From Cyprinodon diabolis (Eukaryota; Chordata; Actinopteri; Cyprinodontiformes; Cyprinodontidae): a stretch of DNA of 64,000 bases. The position numbers were made by a program, and so were the translations under genes. Below are positions 1 through 64,000 of this stretch, piece by piece (position 1 is the stretch's first letter; each line of letters opens with the position of its first letter). The stretch lies in assembly GCA_030533445.1 (NCBI GenBank), contig CM060080.1:25688762-25752761 (forward strand), written 5' to 3'. The notes under the pieces are model-generated. The model was not told the origin of the DNA. It did no database searches and saw only the letters and a program-made list of their open reading frames with translations.

Positions 1-1367
1 CTGCGAGACCCGCTCCTATGTAATTATAAATAACGAATTCTAAGGCAACGCAAATATTAAGGTTAAGAGGCTGCGCTCGTAGATGATGATAAATAACATA
101 ATATTATATTATATTATACATAATATATGTATAATATATTACATTTCTGACTGTATATCCCTGTAATTATTACACACTGTAGCTTTAACTGTTTTATTTG
201 TAAATGGAAGAACCAATGGACGTTTTTTAACATTAGTGAATGTAGATTTATGTGCTTCTATGCATACTTTTGTGTGTCTCCTGGTTCTACAACCTCTAAC
301 AGGAGGCTGAATGCTCAGTAAGAGGGATGTAATCAACATGTTTATCCAATATGTCTGGATGAATAATCGACTGTAGCAGTAAAGTGCATCGAGTAGCGAT
401 GGGTCCAGCACCACAGATGCTTCAAGGTCATAGAGTAAAACTATGTGTCGTTGCGCGTATCGTTTAAAGAATGTCACACGAGCTGTTTTGATCTGTATAT
501 AGGCATATCTGTCAATGGGATGCATTTGCAAAATGATCTCAAATTGATTCTAAGTAACTTTTCTTACTGTAATTATTGGTTTGAATAAATATTCATAAAT
601 CCTAGTCCACAAGCATCCTCATTTACATGTTCACTTAAAATTTCATATTATGATATACGTTCAAATTATTTGACTGCATTTATAAATATGAAAAGAAATT
701 TTCAAACAAAAAAAAATTAAAAATTTTCTGACATATCATACCAATATTATAGGTACTCAAATCAGTGTTAGTGGTCTGTCAGATAGGCTGCCTGTAGGGA
801 TTTTAAAGGTGTCGGTATTCAGCATCAACTCAGCATCACTATAGTTTGGTAATGAGTCAAAACGCTTCATGACGCTTTATCAAACCATTTCTACCATGGT
901 GATTACATGTTTTGAATCAAGGCTATAAATAAAGTGAATTGAATTAAAAGAATATTTTTTTCACACACCTATCCAGACCTGGAAAATTATCACGGAAAAT
1001 TAAACAACTTTTAAGACGGTAGGAATCCTATTTGAGTATTACCCCTTTTCCACAGGCTTCGCTAGACCCTTATTCATTTCCAGACATTTTCAATGCTGCT
1101 TATACCAGTAGTATTTTTTTCCAGCCTTACTCCTTTCTGATTCTACCTAATCCTGAACAGGCCAGAGAAAGCACTAATGTCTGATAATTGGTGGGGTGGA
1201 GTAAAACTAGGCTGACTGAAAATAAGGTAATATGTTTTATTTTTAATTCCTTTAGAAGAAGGCAATCCGCCAAGTTGCCCTTCTTTGTTTTCACAGAACA
1301 TCAAGGTTGCTTTCTTTCACACATAAATAAGATTTTTGTTTAATTCTGAGTTGCGTTCAGGACTCAC
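1..1367. other. pomt2 intron 8 (part): no gene seen
   Basis: AT-rich sequence with an ATATT-rich run near 100-145. I see no exon, RNA gene or recognisable mobile element. Confidence 0.6.
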
Positions 1368-5007
<3,640 letters not shown>

Positions 5008-5402
5008 CAGTAAAAAACACCGTTTTATACCAGCAGACCACCAAAGGTGTAGCTATAGCTTCACGCGGCTGTCATGATTCTCTGCTAACAGAAGCTAACA
5101 GCATATAGCAACTATATACACATTCAACAGCAGGATTCAGCTCTCATTCTTATAAATACTGATGCATATAATGGTTCTTCTCTCTCTTAACAAATCAGCA
5201 GACATTGATTGAGTTTTGTTATTCTCGAGTAAAAAAAAAATTAAAAAAAATATCAATCAAAACTTTACCAAAGTAGCCTGTCAGTAAAATAACACTCTAC
5301 TATATCCAAGCAAGCTAATGCTTTTAACCTAAATATACCGTTATTAGTTTGAAAAGCAGCAAAATGTTACAGAGAAGCTCTTCGGTTAAACGTTGGGCAC
5401 GT

Positions 5403-5493
5403 TGCCTTCTGGGAAATGTATTTTTTTTAAATAGATACGCAAATTACTTGCTGGCGTTGCTTTGTGGGACAACACTAAAATTCCCAAAATCCC
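5403..5493. promoter_or_regulatory. two ZNF143/STAF-like motifs upstream of pomt2
   Basis: The reverse complement of 5403-5420 reads tacatttcccagaaggca, a close match to the ACTACAATTCCCAGAATGC element bound by ZNF143/THAP11. A weaker copy on the plus strand, actaaaattcccaaaatcc, lies at about 5473-5491. Both are 400-490 bp upstream of the pomt2 ATG, consistent with a housekeeping promoter. The transcription start itself is not determined. Confidence 0.5.
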
Positions 5494-6669
5494 AATCGGG
5501 CTATTCCCGTCCCTCTACGGGAAGCCGGAGGGATCATTTAGTGGCGATGAGAGCCTGTCCGTTTAGTTTCCCGTGTAAACCTACATTTTTTTCTCAGAGG
5601 AATAAATATTTTAAACAGGAAAAAGAGGAATCGTGAAATGACTGAGAGAGAGAAAAAAAAAAGTAAATGTAAAAAAACAAGGTGAAGGGTTTCTGGTAGC
5701 TCACTTTTATAAATACGCCACTAGAGGGCGGAATTGAACAATACTTTATTTTATCATCACCATTGTCAAAGTGTCTGCCTGTCTGTCTCTAGATTTTTTG
5801 TATTATGTTGTTATGTGATGGACCAAAAAAGTAATGTACAATTTAAATAATCTTTTTTTTTTTTCAAACTTCCAATATTATGTGTGGTGGAAACTGTTAA
5901 GGATAGGCTCTGTGTATGCACCCTGATGCTCTATCTTTCCGGTTCTTTTCCCTGAAAAGAGATCACTCGGGACAAACTCTTTAAATAACGCTTCATAACT
6001 TATATGTATTAAATAACCAGGAGACATGACAACAGATTTTGATAGAAATTGTAATCTTACTCCGATCAGAGACATTGCTTAGGGTTACAGAATGGCAGCT
6101 GCTCACCTCTGGGCTCACCTCTCAATAATTGGCCCAGATTAAACAGATAAAAAGGCTTTTTATACATTTCTAATCTGCCATATCATCATATTTTACATCA
6201 TATACATTAGCAGATGATTAGACATCCATGGCTCCAGCCTTATCAAAATAGGACACCGCTCTCATTCCATTTCCAAATCTTTACCTCGTACAAAATGAAG
6301 ATTATAACTGCATATCCAGACAGAGGAACTTTCCTAATTAGATTAAAACGTCAGTTCTGACGTGCAACAGGCAGCCCATACCAGGGTATAATAAACTCAC
6401 ACATCTTCAGTGATAATTATCCTAACAAAACCTAACTGCACTTCAACCTGAACCTGATAGAGGTGCTTTTCTTCAGCATGGATGGGAATTCTGCTCAGGT
6501 ATGGTGGGAAAATGGACATAGGACATGTAGTAATGGACTCAGAACCAAACTTTCAGTGGCGAATAAATATAAAGTCTACCATCTTTTACCTGAAGAACAT
6601 TTCCACGATCAAAATATTACTGGAGCCGAAAGAAACACACAATCCATACATTAATTTTTAGCCGCATCG

Positions 6670-7040
6670 ATTACTACAAGAGTGCCTTCACAGGTCTGTT
6701 AAAAAAAGGCAAAAACTAAATGAGACAGCTAAAGCTAATCCAGAATCCTGCTACCTGCATCCTCACTGCAACTAAGAAAGTAGAGCACAGCACCTTCTAA
6801 AATCCTTGCACTGCCTCCTCTATCTCAAAGAATAGAAAAAAAACGTAACTATCAAAAAGGAACAACTGGTGTAGCAGCAAAATGCATTTAAGAAATTGTT
6901 GTCGTATCCACCTTCCAAAGCTCTCTGGTCTTTAGAACCAAACATGTTAAAGCAGAAGTTCGTTTTTATGCTTCAGTTATGTGAAACAAACTGCCAGAAA
7001 ACTACAAAACCATGAGTTTGAAACTCATTGGTTAGAGTTG
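6670..7040 (+). mobile_element. degraded LINE (L2-like) 3' fragment
   Basis: Broken plus-strand reading frames recall the C-terminal tail of fish L2-type non-LTR reverse transcriptases: LRQLKLIQNP at the left, then further on a segment like the family's final block (LWSLEPN, CETNCQ). Heavily mutated and 5' truncated. Confidence 0.45.
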
Positions 7041-10000
7041 CCCTTAAACATTGATTTCAACCAGTAAAAGATACATTAATAATGTCAGTCTGATGTCCAA
7101 CTACTCTTTTATTTCCCTAATTATACCACCACAATGTTCATTTTTTATTGTTTGTCCATCGTGTAAAGAACTTTAATTGTTTTATCAAAATGTGCTATAG
7201 ACATAAACACTCAATTTTTCCAGAGGAAATCAGAAGTTTTTTATTTATTTCAATGACTGATACAGATTACAGTCAAATGGTAAACAAAATAAACAGTCAT
7301 GATATTGACAACAGCTTTACAACAATGCTTTTGTATGAAATGACTATTGTTTAAAAGGCTTTAAATAGCTCAGCGTTAACTGCATGGATAGACTTTCAGT
7401 CCAAATCAGGCAAATATTAAACAGCAGAGCAAAGAGCAGTTGGCTTCATATAAAACACTGTAAAACCGCATTTTGGAAATCCAAAATAAATGATATTTTG
7501 TATAAGTTAACAGCTTTTTTCGTCTTGTCAAGGTGTAATCAGGCCCTTGTTTCTTTGTTGCTGATAATACCTACTAATTATTACTGATAAGCCTTTTACT
7601 GTATGTAGGACAATGTTGTTTAGAATCCATAAATTAGATATCGGTTGAATAGAAACTGTAAAAAAATCATATTTGCTATTAAAACGATGCTGCAAAGTTG
7701 TGATTGAGCCGGTGCTTCCTATAAAAACAGAATTTTTTTTTTAAACAGTGGTGCCACTTGCAAAAACAAAAGTATATATATAAAACTCATAGTCTGCTCC
7801 ACAGGGCAGGGTAGGCCTATACACAGAGTTCCTATGGTACAGTGTCACTCTTCTCATACAGAAAAAGATATGCTTTAAAAACATTTTTACAGACAGATGA
7901 ATCTAGAAAAGCTAAACAAAATGGTGATTTTTTTGTATTTTTTTTTAGATTTTATGAGTAGTGTCAAATCTAATATCAATGGTACTAAATAGCATTAAGA
8001 GAATATGTAAGAAAGATCATACATGATACTAAATCTGTACAGAACATATCAAAATTCTTCATTAAGGCCTTTAGGTTTCCATACAGCACTTTTTTAAAGC
8101 AGCATGATACGCAATTAAAATGTGAAAATACAGCCATTGATTTAAGTACATTTATTCAGTGGGGAAAATGTAAGGTAAAAAATTATAATTGAAAACTGAT
8201 TTTTGTGCATTTCCACAAACACTATAAAGGTTAAACGAGTTGATTTTTTTTTTTCACCACACATGAGGGGGGAAATATAGACGTCATGTTGCCTTGTCAT
8301 TTATATGATCAAACTTAACCATAGCAAATTGCTGTTCACCCTAAAAATGTATAACTGACAGTTCAACACAATATAATGTTTTTTTGTGTGACATCTTTTA
8401 ATACTCAGCTAAAAGTACGATTTTCCCATCACTGTTCTAAAGTTTGGAAGAAGAAGTTTAGGAGCCCCTGGTCCCTTATTTATGTCCCCAGAAGTTATCA
8501 ATATAATTCTAGTCAGGTAAATAAAATAGTAATGGAGATTGCTTTTTTATATGTTTTTCTGGTAAGCAATTTCTGTTGCTTTGGGAAAATTTCCAATGCA
8601 AAATGACAAATTTTACACAAAATCTTTATTTCAGATCGTTTTTTTTAAAGACTTTATGATGCAAAAACGACCAATACGATTCCCAAGGGCTTTCTGAAGG
8701 TCAACAGCCACGCATCACCAGACCTCTTCCACTGTGCTTGACAATGGAAAGGAATTGCTTCATCCTTTCGTTTCACATAACACTCAACTTAAAGGTTTGT
8801 TGCTGAAAAGCCCTTCCATAAACCTCTCACAAAGCACTACAGCTTTAAGGAAGAGCCTATTTGAACTGCAGCACACATGAGCTTAAAAGTAAATTACGTT
8901 GGTACTGTGAGACGCCTTATTGGTTCTTTTCTACATTCTGTGGTAACAGCTGCTAGAGAAACTACCTCTGGCTGAAGTTTGGGCGATCTGTTCTGCCTAA
9001 ACAAACTTGGCACTATTGATCTAAAGTGTTTTAATTGCAATAAATTACATGTGAGGCAGTGGCCCACTGGCCAGCTGGTTGTGCAGATGGTCTGTAATTT
9101 ATACATTTAGGCTAGAAATTGGCTCACCCCAATCAATACCAGGATGCAATAAACTTATTCTGCATCTAGAGGAGGAATATCAGCAGGACGAGTGTAATTG
9201 CCTTTGCTATCTCAGCTCTTTTGGAAATCTTTAGTCATACTGAACCAAACTGGTAGGAAAGAATGAGTTTCAAAACTTGTTGGTATAAAGGAAGAGTCAA
9301 ATAGTTTTTATAAAGATTTGCTTAAATCAAGCTTCAACTCTTTTGGGGATCTTTTTCTCTTTCTTAGCATCCTTCTCAGTAATTTTGGTGGGAAGATCAA
9401 TATTAGTCTAAACTTCTCCAGAAGTTCCCCTTATTTATGAACTTCTGGACTATTTCTCTGCCTGTAAACATGACCTTGTACACTAACCTTTTATTGTCTT
9501 ATGAATATTAAAACACATGTCTAACTTGAACTATGTGCTCTTCTCCCCATGTTGAATAATGCTGAATATGATAAGGTTTTTCAGGTCACATCATATAAAA
9601 CCCAACGAGACCCCAGAGAGGGAAGGTTTTATGCAAATTTCCTGAACAGTCTTATCAATACCAAGACATAAAGCATAAATGCAAAAGAAGACTTACATTA
9701 TTTTTCTTTTTATAAATTAGTCATTACTATTTTATAAAAAAAAATTAGTTTTTCTTTCTGTATTAAAGAAATTTTTCTATCAAAGAAAATATTTTGACCC
9801 TATGCTAAATCAACATAAATCTAAATTTAATTTCAAATATCTTTACAATTAGTGCCATTAAGTGAGGAGGGGTCTTATTAGAAACATTGGCGTGGTCAGA
9901 AGAAGGATTAATTTCTCTGGTTGATACTAGTGTATAAATTACTTTTCTTGTTTAAACCTGATATCTGCAGGTATTATTTTGCTTTTTTTTCAAAATTTTA

Positions 10001-10537
10001 TACAGATAATAGAATGAAGGCTGCATTTTTTTTGTTATTTTTTTTTTTCAAATTAAGGCATAAAATAGAGCAATACTATAAAAAAAAACAATTAGGGGAT
10101 TAGTGATAGAATTTCTTTCACAAATGGCCCCAAACAGCCCACTTACTGCTCCATTTCCTGAAAATCTTACAGAACCTCATATACATGTAGAGTCTGTCAA
10201 AGCTTGTGCGATGCCAAAGCTTTTAATGTGAAAGTTTGGCTGCTAGGTCCAGACATCCTTCAAACTTAAGCTTGAATCCTTAAGAAAACCATTGGTAAGA
10301 AACATACTGATATTTGTCGACTCAAATAGATGATAAATGACAAATTATTCAACTCCTCAAAGCGTCTTTGCAAAAATTGAGAGGAATCAAGTCTAACCTC
10401 TGAAACTGGATGCTTTATATTTTTCAGAGGCCTTTCTTGTAAATAAAATAAATAAAAAAAAACTTCAAGAAAAGTTAATTGACAGATAAAATATTGTGGA
10501 AAATATATAAGCAGATCAATTTGCCTGGGGTCACTGA

Positions 10538-10564
<27 letters not shown>
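10538..10564. repeat. (TA)n microsatellite
   Basis: About 13 uninterrupted AT dinucleotides in the putative ltbp2 3' UTR/intergenic region. Confidence 0.9.
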
Positions 10565-10570
<6 letters not shown>

Positions 10571-10839
10571 GTCCCAAAGACAATCCCTTTATGGCAAATC
10601 GATATACGTTGAACAATTAATTCCATGCAATACATTCACTGCACAGTTCCTGTTATTTTTTTGAATGTGTAATGGGGGCAGGTCTAAGAAAAAACGTTGG
10701 TATGTTTGTGTCTGCGAGGAGCATGAGAAGAAAAAAGCTTGGACGAACAGTGTTGCTGTTGGAGGTTTAGTGCCAGGCTCTCAGGGGAAAGAGCACAGGG
10801 ATGGTGGTTTTTAGAAAGCAGGAAAAGTCTGTTTCTGTT

Positions 10840-59928
<49,089 letters not shown>

Positions 59929-60759
59929 CTGCAAAAAAGCAAAAAAACACATTTCATCAGACGTCAAACAGAGAGAACCTTCTAATTCTGGAAAAACATG
60001 AAGTCATTTCTGAACTTGAGCTGAACTTCCTGAATAAACTTTATACATCAAATCTAGTGCAATGTACTTCATTGGGAGTACACAAAGCTTTCGTGCATGC
60101 ATGTCGGCAGACATGATGAAAGTCAAGGAAATGCACTCATTGGGCAGGCATTAAAACATTTGCAATAGATCTTGAGGCTGTTGAGAGCTGACGAAACTTG
60201 GAAACATCAAGGTTGTAAAGTTGTTTAAAACCAACAAGATGAGATGATGAGGGAGAAACATGCATGAGAAATTTATATTTTTTCTTACCCTGTTAAACAT
60301 ATTTGAGTTTTCATTCAAACCCAAAGACCATCCCTAAATGTGTGAAAACATGTTTTTTCTTGAAGGCACAAACCAAGGGTTTATTTCTGTGCATTGATAA
60401 TGAACAACGATACAAAGATAATATAAAAAACAGTACCTGATAACAGCACAACAGGATAATTAACATTAGGCAGCTATGGTTGAGACAACCAGCTAGTTTT
60501 ACAATAGTGGGATGAAAAGAGAAAAGTTGGTTTTTCGTTTTTTTTTCTCCACACTTGTTTAGACAGCCAGATGTAACACAACCTTCTTTAATGGCCATGG
60601 TATCACAGTGGTTGATAAGCCAGGGAACAGGCTTTCAGGAAGGAGTACAACGTTCAATCTTAGAAATAGCAAAACCGACTGTGAGGTAATATGGTATAAA
60701 TGGTAAACTTTTCCCACTGCAGATACACAATTTTAAATATCTCTCCTTTAGGGTGTCTA

Positions 60760-61620
60760 ATAATCCATCAGCACCTCCAGTGATCAGTCTGTCAAGCCTC
60801 CAAAGATCGCTGACGACAGCACTCACATCGGACTTATCTCTGATGGTGACTAGTCCTCCTACAGGTGGGAGGTTAACCATCTGGTGACCTGGTGCAGGGA
60901 GAACAACTTGGACCTCAACGCTCTAAAAACCGTGGAGTTGGTTGTGGACTTCAGGAAGAACTCCCAATTGACACTGTGGAGTCATTTCAGCTTCCTGGAA
61001 ACTATCATCTCACAGGTCCTAAAGTCAGGGCTGAACAGACCCCACTTCCTCACCGCCTTAGCCGTATCTAGACCCACAGCATATAGCGCAGATCACGCTA
61101 AAAATTTAACATAAATCAAAAATGTCTGCGTCAATCTCAGTGCGACACACTGCTGCGGGGAGTATAACCTACCCTTAAGGCGTGCAGGGAAGATTGTGGC
61201 TGATCCCTCGCACCCAAGCCACAAACTGTTTCAGACACGTCCCTCTAGCAGGAGTCTGCAGTCCATCAGGACCAAAACCTCACACCACAAGAACAGTTTC
61301 TTCCCATCCGCTACCAGCCTTAATAACAAGACCCAGGGACCCCCCGTGGGAATCACACTGCCTTTCTCTCTCCCCCGTTCAGGACCCACAAGCTACACCA
61401 ATGTCGCATCTCCAGACCTCCTGCATTACATTAACACACAGTCTACCGTGTATATAGTATATATCTATATACTATATATTGTATATAGTATATTGTATGT
61501 TTTATATTGAATATAGCTATAGATTCTGTACTTTGTCTGCGCCATCAACACCAAGTGAAATTCCTTTTAAGTAAAAACCCACTTGGCAATATATTTGATT
61601 CTGAATCAGATTCCTGATCT
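60760..61620 (+). mobile_element. LINE reverse-transcriptase fragment with 3' end
   Basis: Plus-strand text reads ISDGD, stop, SSYRWEV, then NHLVTWCRENNLDLNALKTV and ELVVDFRKN, a conserved segment of fish non-LTR reverse transcriptases. The 3' end has a dyad-rich TATA tract (61441-61505) and the simple tail ttgattctgaatcagattc. Disabled by stops. Confidence 0.7.
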
Positions 61621-62861
61621 CTAGTTTTATAGGATTAAGTTAAAATTAAAGGAGGGGTTCATCTATTCTGGAGTCAGTAAACCAAACATAAATCCTGTTA
61701 GTGTGCAAGGCAGGAGAACAGGGGACATATTTAAGGTGCTTAGTCATGCAATCCCACTGGGACCAGGCAAAGTTTGTTGTTCTGCCGTGTTAAACAAAGA
61801 CTATATCATTAGGTCTTTTCCCATTGCTTTGATGACTGGAACCCGACAGCCTGCCACCACAGATTTTCCCCAATTCTAATTAATCTGCTCTTGTTTGCTT
61901 GTTTTGCTTCCTGCTGGAAAAAGTGAGCTTATAAGGGATTTGAAGCTGATAAATTCTGAGGAATGAGCAAATCCAAAGAAGGTCACAATGCTCCTTTTGT
62001 TTCTTATGGTTTCTCCTTTTTACATGTTTTTATCTCTTCAACGAAGCCCAAGCTTTGAACTTAGGCCTGAGCTTCCGTTTTCTGTTTTATAACAGTGTAA
62101 ACACACATGCCTGTATTGACATAAGCTATTAATTTGACTGAGCCCAAGATTGAGCACATGCTATGAAGACAATCAGGTGGACCCCTGATGGAACTCCCTA
62201 CATCTACAGACTTCTGGTCCGTGTTGTGAGAAAAGGTGCTGGAGTGACTTTAAGTTTAAGAACCATCTGATCAGTGTACAGGTCAGAATTCGTCACATGG
62301 GGTCTTTAATGCGCCATTCGGCCTGGTCCCAGATTAGCGTTATTGTTACAGTCTACTGCTGAGATGATTAAGATTGAAACTGACTTTCATGACAACCTGT
62401 CATGACCAGCACTAATCTCAAGATCTGTTTTGAGTTCACGCTTGGTTGCTGGTGCTGGGTGTAGGTAGCCTTTACCATGATTGTTTTTACAGTCTAATTG
62501 CAAGGAAAAAGGCACGTTCACCAAGTGACAAACAGTTTCTGTGACCTTACCTCATCTTGCCTTTTCTTGACTTGAAAAGTAAAGTTCATGTAGTTACTTG
62601 TGAAATTGTTCATGAAGTGTCAAAAAAAAAAACAACAACGAAATCCAGCCTCTTTTTCCAGTATGCATCAGCTGTAATCAGGGTTCCTAAACTTAGTTCA
62701 GAGATGACTTTCTTCAGACTTTTCTAGGTTGCATTTGCCAGAGTTCTCAGGTTAATAGCCTAAGAGTCTATTTCAAAATACGACTGAAAAGGTCCATTAC
62801 AACATTATGCAAAATATGTCTGGAGAAGCTTTAAAAACCTTGATCCTGCACAGAGTCAAAG

Positions 62862-63225
62862 GCAGAAAAAAAAGAAAGGAGTAAAAGAAGAGCTGCAAAA
62901 CACAAAGAAAGAAGAAAGGAGGGAGATCACGTAGAAAGGGTTGAAAAAATGAAGAACTTAAGCAATAAAGAAAGGATTTAATTATTAAAGGCAAAATAGG
63001 AAGGTGAAAAGGAAGTAAAGATAGATGTACGTAGATATGGAAAGGTGGATAGAAAAAAGGGCTATAACACATAAGGAAGGGAATGGCAGAAGGAAGCCAG
63101 AATGGAACAAGAAAAGAAAAGAAAGAAAGAACTGCCAGGCTTCAAATGAAAAAAAGAAAGAAAGAAAAATACAAAGGACTAAAGGGGGGATAATAGAAAG
63201 CAAGGAGGGGCAATTAGTTAGGAAA
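62862..63225 (+). repeat. purine-rich (GAAA/GGAAG) tract
   Basis: Roughly 360 bp dominated by A and G on the plus strand, irregular, without a clear unit. Confidence 0.7.
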
Positions 63226-64000
63226 TAATGATTTTAAATCCAAATATTTTCTGTACTCATTTTTGTTATTTTCATTCAGAAATTCCAAACGTGGAAATCA
63301 AATGTCGTACTTTTTTGTTTTTCAAACTACATAGGTCCCTTATGTAACAGAGAAAGTTGGCTTCATTCAGACTTCAAAGCTTCAAACTAGACCAAACAAC
63401 ATGGTCTAAAAATGGAATCTATTTAAGGATGTCAACAGTGGTTTACAAACACCCATTGTTAAGAAACATAACAGGCAAATTAATATTGATCCGTCAGGGA
63501 GTAGTTAGGATGATGAATGTCAAATGTGAGTGTTTTAAATTTGCTGTTAGCTTTTATTTAGATAATTCAAGATGTCAAAAGAATTATGCAAGACTCCCAT
63601 CAACTATTCTTTGAAGTGGTATATGAGTAACACGACCTTCTACCAGTGCAAGTTTACCACCCACAACAGAGCTTGCTCATGCATTTCTGTTGGCTTTTCT
63701 TCTAACAAGCACAGCTACACATGGACCACTCAGCTAGATGAGTTTCTCCAAAGCATCACCAAAGATAAGGAATAATTCAGAGCACTCACTGAGTCCTTGA
63801 AGGGAGTCTTTCACACTCTGGGGAGGATATCAATAACTGCATTATTTACACAAATACAATTCTTTAAAAAAGTTTTTATATCCCAGCTGGTCCTCAAGAT
63901 TTTTTTTAAGCTACAACAAGAAGTTGAAATATTTTTATTGGGCTTTTATTTAACACAAGCATAACAGGGGAGTCACAATGGTGTTAATTAAATCCAAACA

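Larger units (their letters stand above)
5521..10839. other. ltbp2 3' UTR and ltbp2-pomt2 intergenic region
   Basis: No coding exon recognised. The ltbp2 3' UTR must begin at 10839 and run leftward. Several minus-strand AATAAA hexamers (tttatt on the plus strand, for example near 9485, 8622 and 8148) could serve as polyadenylation signals, but I cannot choose among them. A TA microsatellite (10538-10564) and a LINE relic (about 6670-7040) lie inside. Confidence 0.55.
59929..64000. other. ltbp2 intron running off the right edge
   Basis: No exon accepted. Holds the LINE at 60760-61620 and a purine-rich GGAAAG tract (about 62862-63225). The preceding ltbp2 exons (TB1, EGF1-2) must lie beyond 64000. 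Confidence 0.6.

Noticed and set aside
63781..63840. Possible 28-bp ltbp2 exon (acceptor tatcctccccag, donor gtgagtgc) near the right end
   Set aside because: The enclosed 28 bases give no residues resembling the LTBP2 segment before this EGF (end of TB1 and its linker), and the length does not fit the phase-1 pattern of the gene.

Overview
The window is vertebrate nuclear DNA, almost certainly from a teleost fish. It has GT-AG introns, AT-rich non-coding sequence, long tetranucleotide microsatellites and many Tc1/mariner, hAT-like, PIF-like, LINE and tRNA-SINE sequences typical of fish genomes. No bacterial, viral or CRISPR-type system is present.

Two protein-coding genes lie head to tail on the minus strand. 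At the left (1368-5007) are the first eight coding exons of pomt2 (protein O-mannosyltransferase 2); the rest runs off the left edge. From 10840 to 59928 lie the last 32 coding exons of ltbp2 (latent TGF-beta-binding protein 2). The phases of these 32 exons join into one open frame of 1416 codons plus a stop. The N-terminal third of ltbp2 lies beyond 64000. Paralogue choice rests on the hinge after TB2 (HGYTYS then RSDV), the CGTWSCEN module, the LVNGTTC module and the C-terminal hinge (CNIRRIEG, PEPPF), compared with human LTBP2 recalled from memory.

In transcript order, ltbp2 in this window encodes: one EGF; TB2; a Pro/Tyr-rich hinge with a 9-residue tandem repeat; two microexons and a short exon that complete the hinge; 18 EGF modules; TB3; two EGFs; TB4; an acidic Tyr/Pro hinge; and two C-terminal EGFs. 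Human LTBP2, as I recall it, has 13 EGFs in the central array, so this copy is expanded. The extra modules fall mostly in a run of 126-bp exons of the C-x2-C subtype (35468-40181). One member of that run has lost both partners of its C5-C6 disulphide. TB3 carries a two-residue insertion that I recall from LTBP1/LTBP3 but not from human LTBP2.

The introns hold one nearly pristine Tc1 element (47117-48728, 202-bp inverted repeats differing at one base, 346-codon open transposase frame). They also hold a 1.3-kb non-autonomous hAT element with an 8-bp target duplication (54543-55857), several MITEs, three LINE fragments (a fourth lies in the intergenic region), two SINEs of one family, and numerous worn Tc1-like relics. 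All transposon coding remnants inside ltbp2 that I could orient lie antisense to the gene.

No tRNA, rRNA or known ncRNA gene was recognised. Exon borders were derived by hand from splice signals, reading phase and family similarity. They should be close to exact, but no alignment program was run.
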